Origin: Desmonostoc vinosum HA7617-LM4
GTDB taxonomy: Bacteria > Cyanobacteriota > Cyanobacteriia > Cyanobacteriales > Nostocaceae
Reading direction: 5' to 3'
Assembly: GCA_019359515.1 (NCBI GenBank)
Contig: JAHHHC010000016.1
Span: 62,001 to 126,000 of the forward strand
Length of the DNA stretch: 64,000 nt
The notes below the pieces were generated by a model. The model was not told where the DNA came from, did no database searches, and was given only the letters and a program-made list of their open reading frames with translations. Each line of letters opens with the position of its first letter. Within the stretch, counting starts at the first letter, position 1. Shown here piece by piece: positions 58,875 to 64,000 of the stretch. A program made the position numbers and the translations under genes.

Positions 58875-58923
58875 AGCTAAGAGTTAGAATACTCAGCAAT
58901 CCTGAGTATTCTAACTCTTAGCT
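58875..58923 (-). terminator. 22-bp perfect hairpin overlapping the DUF3140 stop
   Basis: The arm at 58,875-58,896 (AGCTAAGAGTTAGAATACTC and on) pairs perfectly over 22 bp with 58,902-58,923, with a CAATC loop. The DUF3140 coding region ends at 58,911, so the hairpin includes its last codons. No clear T tract follows on the minus strand, so it may protect the 3' end as well as terminate. Confidence 0.85.
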
Positions 58924-59249
58924 TTGAGTGGGTCATATCCCCAATTCATTAACGAATAGCGCCAGCGTGTATGTTCAATCTCACCTTGAGGCTGCTGTGC
59001 CGAGTGACGATGAATATAGCTGACGACTTTTTTCATATGCGATAAATCATCATCTGTATAGTCATCTTTTTTCTTTTGCAACAAATCGATGATGCGCTTA
59101 CCGGATTTATGACCTATTGATTCTTCGTCATTTTCTTTTTGTCCGACAGACTGAGATTCCTCAGTTTGCAACCAAGATTCTAAATCTTTGGGTGTCATGT
59201 TAATTGAGGAATTAAACTCATCGATTACTGATTTAACATTTTTACTCAT
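58911..59249 (-). CDS. DUF3140 family protein
   Basis: The 112-residue hydrophilic protein matches DUF3140: NMTPKDLESWLQTEES, then GHKSGKRIIDLLQKKKDDYT and the C-terminal RWRYSLMNWGYDP. It is Lys/Glu-rich with no membrane segments; the family is often annotated as DNA-binding, without proof. It lies 9 bp downstream of the DUF2945 gene, the pairing usually found for these two families. A stress or osmotic role is suspected from the pairing with a DUF2945 protein. Confidence 0.82.
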   Translation of the reverse strand: MSKNVKSVIDEFNSSINMTPKDLESWLQTEESQSVGQKENDEESIGHKSGKRIIDLLQKKKDDYTDDDLSHMKKVVSYIHRHSAQQPQGEIEHTRWRYSLMNWGYDPLKAKS

Positions 59250-59258
59250 AATCCTACA

Positions 59259-59474
59259 TTACTCCTCAATCTTTTTCAGAGCATCAGGTTTATGAGCTGC
59301 TGTTTTGCCAGTTTTATCACTTTTAACTAAATACTGGGGATTATCTTTTGCAGCCGCAACATGATGTCCTTTAATCTCCGTTGGAGAAGTCAATTTTTTT
59401 TCTACTTCACCAGTAGTTTCACCTTGCGCCGTATTCCACTTTACCTTGTCACCCTTTTGGAATGCTTCAGTCAC
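59259..59474 (-). CDS. DUF2945 (HVA1-like) protein
   Basis: The 71-residue protein has the compact SH3-like DUF2945 pattern: FQKGDKVKWNTAQGETTGEV, then YLVKSDKTGKTAAHKPDALK. The family is known as HVA1/hypervirulence-associated TUDOR-like, function unknown. A GTG start at 59,474 with GGAGAGG just upstream is preferred; the ATG at 59,498 would put that ribosome-binding site inside the coding region and add atypical residues. It is the first gene of a two-gene operon with DUF3140. Confidence 0.85.
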   Translation of the reverse strand: MTEAFQKGDKVKWNTAQGETTGEVEKKLTSPTEIKGHHVAAAKDNPQYLVKSDKTGKTAAHKPDALKKIEE

Positions 59475-59498
59475 GGATTTTCCTCTCCAATATTCCAT

Positions 59499-60162
59499 AA
59501 ATACTAATTATGTTAATTCTGTAACAGAAATTAATCAGTCAAGGGAGAGAAAAAGCTTCATCACACAAGAGGATGACAATGCGATCGCACAGTGAACTCT
59601 GAACAATCAAAAAACTCCAGAACTAGTCTATGACAAGCCTGGAGTCAGGAAACATATGCATTTACCTAAATTAATTTTCCTTAGAAGATAATCTTACGTC
59701 ATCAGGATATACACTCAATTACAAGAGCGATATTTTATGATTCGTTACAGGCTTGCCTAAGAATAACAATCTATCACTTAGAGACTTCCAAATAAATATC
59801 CCATCGCTTTTAAGGTAGGGGCAGGGGGAGAGAAAGTGGTTTTGATTCGGTAAAACTGGATAATTTATTTCAAAGTTGCCTTAGCACTGCTTGAGTGTTT
59901 TCCCAAAAAGAAACTCCAGAATGCCTAAAGGTATCTGGAGTAGTAACAGGTTTCTAACACCAATTAATTTTTACCTGTGCTTTTATTTAATGTCGTTAGG
60001 GAATATACTCAAATACTGTAGCGATGTTTTAAGATAGCGATCGCACATATACACTCAATTAAAAAACTCTATAAAACCTGTGTATTTTCTCTGGAGCGAT
60101 AATTTTGAATTCTTATACATTTAACGTTTTTATTGACTAAATTACTCTTTTGAGGTAAACGC
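59499..60162. other. Intergenic region with two related hairpins
   Basis: No gene is seen in 664 bp. Two similar hairpins occur: ACTCCAG/CTGGAGT (59,614-59,645) and ACTCCAGA/TCTGGAGT (59,913-59,941). Each is followed by an AATTAATTTT stretch and later by ATACACTCAATTA (59,712-59,724 and 60,050-60,062). This suggests a duplicated module of about 330 bp, possibly encoding small RNAs. A HIP1 site is near each copy. Confidence 0.5.
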
Positions 60163-61086
60163 ATGATGGTTGAAAAAAATCAATGGTTGCAAACAACTCT
60201 ACAGCTTAAAGGTTCTGTGTTAGCATCGATTTATCAGCGTGTTTTATGGTGTGGTTTTTTTGGTTTTTTAATTTCTGGATTGTATTATTTAAAATTACCA
60301 GTATCTCAACCTATTTTAGGTAGTGTTATTCCTAGTATAGTTTTAGGTTTATTATTAGTATTTCGTACAAATACCGCTTACGAAAGATTTTGGGAAGGTC
60401 GAAAATGTTGGGGTTCTATTGTAAATAATGTCCGTAATCTAGCACGACAAATTTGGGTATCAATAGATGAAACCTCCTCCAGCGACAAAGAACATAAAAT
60501 TAGAGCATTATATTTATTAGTAGCGTTTGCCGTAGCAACTAAATTACATTTGCGAGGAGAAGCTGTCAACCAAGAATTAGAAAACTTGATGCCATCTACT
60601 GAAGAATTTATCAAATTAAAAATCATGAATAATCCTCCTATCGAAGTAGCTTTTTGGATAGGAGATTACTTACAGCGAGAGTACAGTCGTAATCAGATCA
60701 ATAGTTATCAATTGACAGCTATGCAAGAATTATTAAATAATCTCGTAGATAACTTAGGTGCTTGCGAGCGCATTTTAAAAACACCGATGCCTTTAGCATA
60801 CGGCATTCATCTGAAACAACTACTATTACTATATTGTTTTTTATTACCATTTCAAATAGTCGAGAGTCTTGGTTGGTGGACAGGTTTAATTGCGGCTTTA
60901 GTTGGTTTTACCTTATTTGGAATTGAAGCAATTGGTCTAGAGATAGAAAATCCCTTTGGTTACGATGCCAATGACTTACCCCTAGATGCAATTTGCAACA
61001 CAATGAAGCGTAATATTGATGATTTAATTAGCTTAACTCCAAGTATGCGATCGCGCCAAAATAAGGGAGTGGGGAGTTGGGAGTAG
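60163..61086 (+). CDS. Bestrophin-like channel protein
   Basis: The 307-residue protein has the bestrophin/UPF0187 signature around residues 60-95 (VLGLLLVFRTNTAYERFWEG, then RKCWGSIVNNVRNLARQ). It has membrane helices near both ends (VLWCGFFGFLISGLYYL; FQIVESLGWWTGLIAALVGF) and a C-terminal region with IENPFGYDANDLPLD. Bacterial bestrophins are pentameric ion channels; in phototrophs some help move bicarbonate or chloride across thylakoids. The ion is unknown here. A C-terminal tail (QNKGVGSWE) is partly encoded by GGGGAGT repeat. Confidence 0.88.
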   Translation: MMVEKNQWLQTTLQLKGSVLASIYQRVLWCGFFGFLISGLYYLKLPVSQPILGSVIPSIVLGLLLVFRTNTAYERFWEGRKCWGSIVNNVRNLARQIWVSIDETSSSDKEHKIRALYLLVAFAVATKLHLRGEAVNQELENLMPSTEEFIKLKIMNNPPIEVAFWIGDYLQREYSRNQINSYQLTAMQELLNNLVDNLGACERILKTPMPLAYGIHLKQLLLLYCFLLPFQIVESLGWWTGLIAALVGFTLFGIEAIGLEIENPFGYDANDLPLDAICNTMKRNIDDLISLTPSMRSRQNKGVGSWE

Positions 61087-61146
61087 AGAGTGGGGAAAAG
61101 ATAAGAGTCTCTTGTAACTCTCTGCGTCTGTGCGTGAAAAAAATTC

Positions 61147-61995
61147 TTATAATCCTCTAATCCCCAATTCCAAACCCTCACAAACACCTGTAAGAAAATC
61201 CAAATCCAAAGTTGCGATCGTATCGCTCGGTTTGTGATAATTAGGATTTCGTAAGAATGCTGTATCCGTCACCATAATAGCTGGATAACCTGCATCCCAA
61301 AAAGGCGCATGATCGCTTTGTCTAGTTTGGCGAATCATCAAACCTCGATTCGGCACTGGTAGCCATTGACTTGAAACACCAACCTTACGAATACTACGAC
61401 TCATATTAATTAAGTCCCAAATCGTCCGCAAATTGCCAATCAAAGCAATAAAATCGCCACAATTGGGATAAAAACGTTCTAGAGGAGGTGGGTAAACTTG
61501 AGAACCAGGCAGAGAATTACAATAACCCAGCATTTCTAAAGACAGCATCAAGCGTAGCGGTTGTTGTTGTTGACGCAACAGACTTACATACTCAGCGCTA
61601 CCCAATAAACCGTATTCTTCCATATCAAAAGCAATCAGTCGCAGGGGGTATCTTGGAGGTTGGGCAGCGAATTTTCTGGCTAATTCTAGTAATACTGCTA
61701 CACCTGTGGCATTATCATCAGCCCCTAACGTTCCTGGTACAGCATCGTAATGGGCAGCAATTAAAACTAGCGGTAAATCCTTTTTTTGCCGTTTAGCTTG
61801 AGCAGGTAAATTTAAGATGAGATTCTGACAAACTTTCCCCCCCACCGAAAAGGTGTGGATTTCCACACTTCCCCATTGAGAGAACTCCTGGCGGATGTAT
61901 TCTTGAACAAAAAAGTGTCCAGCTGTCGCCATGTAAGGATCGCGTTCTCGCGCGATCGCCTGAAGGTGAGTTTGTAATCGCTCTTTTAAATTCAA
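61147..61995 (-). CDS. M28 family aminopeptidase
   Basis: The 282-residue protein has the dizinc aminopeptidase motifs of peptidase family M28: His and Asp in AAHYDAV, the bridging Asp in GADDNATGVAVLLE, Glu in DMEEYGLLGSAEYV, and His in SDHAPFWDAGYPAIM. It has no clear signal peptide. It should remove N-terminal residues from peptides; specificity is unknown. The gene stands alone, convergent with the bestrophin gene. Confidence 0.9.
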   Translation of the reverse strand: MNLKERLQTHLQAIARERDPYMATAGHFFVQEYIRQEFSQWGSVEIHTFSVGGKVCQNLILNLPAQAKRQKKDLPLVLIAAHYDAVPGTLGADDNATGVAVLLELARKFAAQPPRYPLRLIAFDMEEYGLLGSAEYVSLLRQQQQPLRLMLSLEMLGYCNSLPGSQVYPPPLERFYPNCGDFIALIGNLRTIWDLINMSRSIRKVGVSSQWLPVPNRGLMIRQTRQSDHAPFWDAGYPAIMVTDTAFLRNPNYHKPSDTIATLDLDFLTGVCEGLELGIRGL

Positions 61996-62303
61996 ACTTT
62001 TAAAATGTCCCCGATATAGTCTTTATTTATGTATAGAGGAAAAGCCAAGCAAACATTCTTTAAAGCCTATGTTTAGATGAAGTGAAGTGACTAGAACACA
62101 AGAGCTAAGGCTGCCCAAGCATATCAAGCATCGTCAATGTTATCCTAGACTTGCAACTAACTCCTCAAACTTCAGCTACCTTATTTTTGGCCTTAATGAT
62201 GATTACTATAACATTGAGGCGTTTTCATCCGATAGTACAAAGCTAGAGGTAGTCCCGCCCCATAATAATAAATGTATAAGACACACTAGGAGAAAAGTAA
62301 CGC

Positions 62304-64000
62304 ATGGGCAAGGTAGTCGGCATCGACTTGGGTACAACCAACTCAGTAGTCGCCGTGATGGAGGGTGGCAAGCCGGTGGTGATTGCCAATGCAGAAGGAG
62401 ACCGAATAACCCCCTCTGTAGTTGGGTTCAGCAAAGAAGGCGAAAGAGTTGTTGGGAAAATGGCACAGCGGCAAACCGTTCTCAACCCCCAGAATACTTT
62501 TTTTGCTGTTAAACGCTTTATTGGACGGAGATATAGCGAACTGAATCCAGAATCCAAGCGTGTACCCTATACCATTCGCAAAGACGAAGTTGGCAACATT
62601 AAAACCGTCTGTCCCCGTCTCGATAAAGAATTCGCCCCAGAAGAAATTTCCGCGATGGTGTTGAAGAAATTGGCAGAAGATGCCAGTCGCTACTTGGGTG
62701 AACCAGTCACAGGGGCAGTGATTACAGTTCCTGCTTATTTTAACGATTCCCAGCGGCAAGCAACCCGTGATGCTGGCAGGATTGCCGGCTTAGAGGTGCT
62801 ACGGATTCTTAATGAACCTACTGCTGCTTCTTTGGCTTATGGTTTAGACCGAGGTGAAACCGAAACCATTTTGGTATTTGACTTGGGTGGCGGCACTTTT
62901 GACGTATCGATTTTGGAAGTTGGTGACGGCATTTTTGAAGTGAAAGCCACCAGCGGTGATACTCAACTTGGCGGTAATGATTTCGACAAAAAAATTGTCG
63001 ATTGGTTAGCAGAGCAATTTCTGGAAACCGAAGGAGTAGACTTAAGACGTAGCGATCGCCAAGCTTTACAACGCTTAATGGAAGCTGCGGAAAAAGCCAA
63101 AATAGACCTTTCTGCTGTTAGCGTCACCGATATTAACTTACCTTTCATCACCGCTACCGAGGACGGCCCCAAACACATCGAAACGCGTCTGACTCGTGCC
63201 CAATTTGAGGACATGTGCAGTGACTTGATGGGACGAGTGCGAACCCCAGTTAAACGGGCGCTAAAAGATGCAGGTCTCTCACCGCGAGATATTGAAGAAG
63301 TCGTTTTAGTGGGTGGTTGTACCCGCATCCCCATGGTCAAGCAGCTAGTGCGTGACTTAATTGGCATAGAACCCAACGAAAATGTCAACCCTGATGAAGT
63401 CGTAGCAGTTGGGGCAGCAATTCAAGCAGGCATTCTCGCAGGCGAACTTAAAGATGTACTGCTGTTAGATGTCACACCACTATCTTTGGGGTTAGAAACC
63501 ATCGGGGGCGTGATGAAAAAACTGATTCCCCGCAATACAACTATCCCAGTACGCCGTTCTGACATTTTTTCTACGTCAGAAAATAACCAAAACACCGTAG
63601 AAATTCACGTAGTCCAGGGCGAACGGGAAATGGCCGCAAATAACAAGTCCTTGGGACGTTTTAAATTATACGGCATCCCGCCAGCCCCCAGGGGAATTCC
63701 ACAAGTTCAAGTATCGTTTGATATCGATGCTAACGGGATTTTGCAAGTAACTGCCTTAGATAGAACCACTGGTAGAGAGCAGAGTATCACAGTACAAGGC
63801 GCTTCTACCTTGAGTGAATCAGAAGTGAACCGCATGATTCAAGATGCCCAAAAATACGCCGACATCGACCGAGAACGCAAAGAACGCATCGAAAAACGAA
63901 CACGTGCAGAAGCGTTGATTTTACAAGCCGAACGACAACTGCGAGAAGTTGCACTGGAATTTGGAATGCAAGTCGCCCGTAACCGCCGCCAACGCATCGA
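62304..64000 (+). CDS. dnaK: DnaK (Hsp70) chaperone, DnaK1-type, 3' end outside window
   Basis: The reading frame starts at 62,304 and is open to the right edge, giving 565 codons. The N-terminal ATPase domain shows [49 protein letters not shown] and [13 protein letters not shown]; the substrate-binding domain starts near [13 protein letters not shown]. The sequence matches cyanobacterial DnaK1 ([38 protein letters not shown]) better than DnaK2 or DnaK3; DnaK1 is not the principal heat-inducible copy. AGGAGAA lies about ten bases before the ATG. The C-terminal lid is beyond the window. Confidence 0.95.
   Translation, partial: MGKVVGIDLGTTNSVVAVMEGGKPVVIANAEGDRITPSVVGFSKEGERVVGKMAQRQTVLNPQNTFFAVKRFIGRRYSELNPESKRVPYTIRKDEVGNIKTVCPRLDKEFAPEEISAMVLKKLAEDASRYLGEPVTGAVITVPAYFNDSQRQATRDAGRIAGLEVLRILNEPTAASLAYGLDRGETETILVFDLGGGTFDVSILEVGDGIFEVKATSGDTQLGGNDFDKKIVDWLAEQFLETEGVDLRRSDRQALQRLMEAAEKAKIDLSAVSVTDINLPFITATEDGPKHIETRLTRAQFEDMCSDLMGRVRTPVKRALKDAGLSPRDIEEVVLVGGCTRIPMVKQLVRDLIGIEPNENVNPDEVVAVGAAIQAGILAGELKDVLLLDVTPLSLGLETIGGVMKKLIPRNTTIPVRRSDIFSTSENNQNTVEIHVVQGEREMAANNKSLGRFKLYGIPPAPRGIPQVQVSFDIDANGILQVTALDRTTGREQSITVQGASTLSESEVNRMIQDAQKYADIDRERKERIEKRTRAEALILQAERQLREVALEFGMQVARNRRQRI

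Noticed and set aside
62087-62512. 141-residue plus-strand open frame over the dnaK start
   Set aside because: It is in a different frame from dnaK, overlaps the DnaK N-terminus and has no recognisable family.

Overview
The window reads as chromosomal DNA from a filamentous, probably heterocyst-forming cyanobacterium (Nostocales). The evidence is the many HIP1-type GCGATCGC palindromes, dense heptanucleotide STRR arrays of the kind known from Nostoc and Anabaena, a petG gene for the cytochrome b6f complex, a ClpR/ClpP pair, a DnaK1-type chaperone, a PEP-CTERM protein and several cyanobacteria-restricted families (DUF3370, DUF4347). Genes lie on both strands in short runs. Nothing indicates a plasmid, prophage, rRNA operon or CRISPR array, and I recognised no tRNA.

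Layout. 1-4.5 kb: an acidic TerB-like protein cut by the left edge, a membrane-associated alpha/beta hydrolase, and a GH13 amylase with a CBM20 domain. 4.8-19 kb: large surface or secreted proteins (a duplicated beta-helix/RTX protein; a DUF4347/ELWxxDGT/Calx-beta/RTX protein with a truncated relative; a PEP-CTERM protein), mixed with a SemiSWEET, a radical SAM enzyme, a purple-acid-phosphatase-like enzyme, a lone Trypco1-like protein and a parvulin-type isomerase. 19-31.6 kb: housekeeping genes (cytM-like, petG, rsmD, hisH, clpR-clpP), a peptidase C15, DUF3370, an SLH/beta-helix protein, a nucleoside phosphorylase-like protein, an Ap4A phosphorylase-like protein, an Rpn nuclease and a J-protein. 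31.8-40 kb: two tandem VWA proteins, a mazEF module whose toxin carries an insertion, CsbD, a Rieske oxygenase and two divergent two-component regulators. 40.3-52.6 kb: a metabolic island. 53-64 kb: a second Rpn protein, a Wzy-like polymerase, YaaW, an FAD oxidoreductase, a ComFB-like protein, DUF3140/DUF2945, a bestrophin, an M28 peptidase and dnaK, which runs off the right edge.

The most interesting region is the 40.3-52.6 kb island. It holds a SnoaL-like protein, a RidA-family protein, a quinone-oxidoreductase-like enzyme, an AspH-like protein, a dihydropyrimidinase-type amidohydrolase, two tandem alpha/beta hydrolases, a HisRS, a small lipocalin-like protein, an aldehyde dehydrogenase, a nitrilase-superfamily protein and a protein resembling red chlorophyll catabolite reductase. 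The set looks like a route for opening and processing a cyclic nitrogen compound, possibly a linear tetrapyrrole or pyrimidine-like substrate. By eye, five of its enzymes lack canonical catalytic residues while the hydantoinase-type enzyme and the aldehyde dehydrogenase keep theirs. I know of no described pathway with this composition.

The second theme is repeat invasion. STRR heptamers fill intergenic spaces, provide stop codons for several genes (rsmD, the SnoaL-like gene), abut start codons, and in one case lie in frame inside a polymerase gene. At least four MITE-like elements with terminal inverted repeats are visible; two of them are near-identical inverted copies 18 kb apart.
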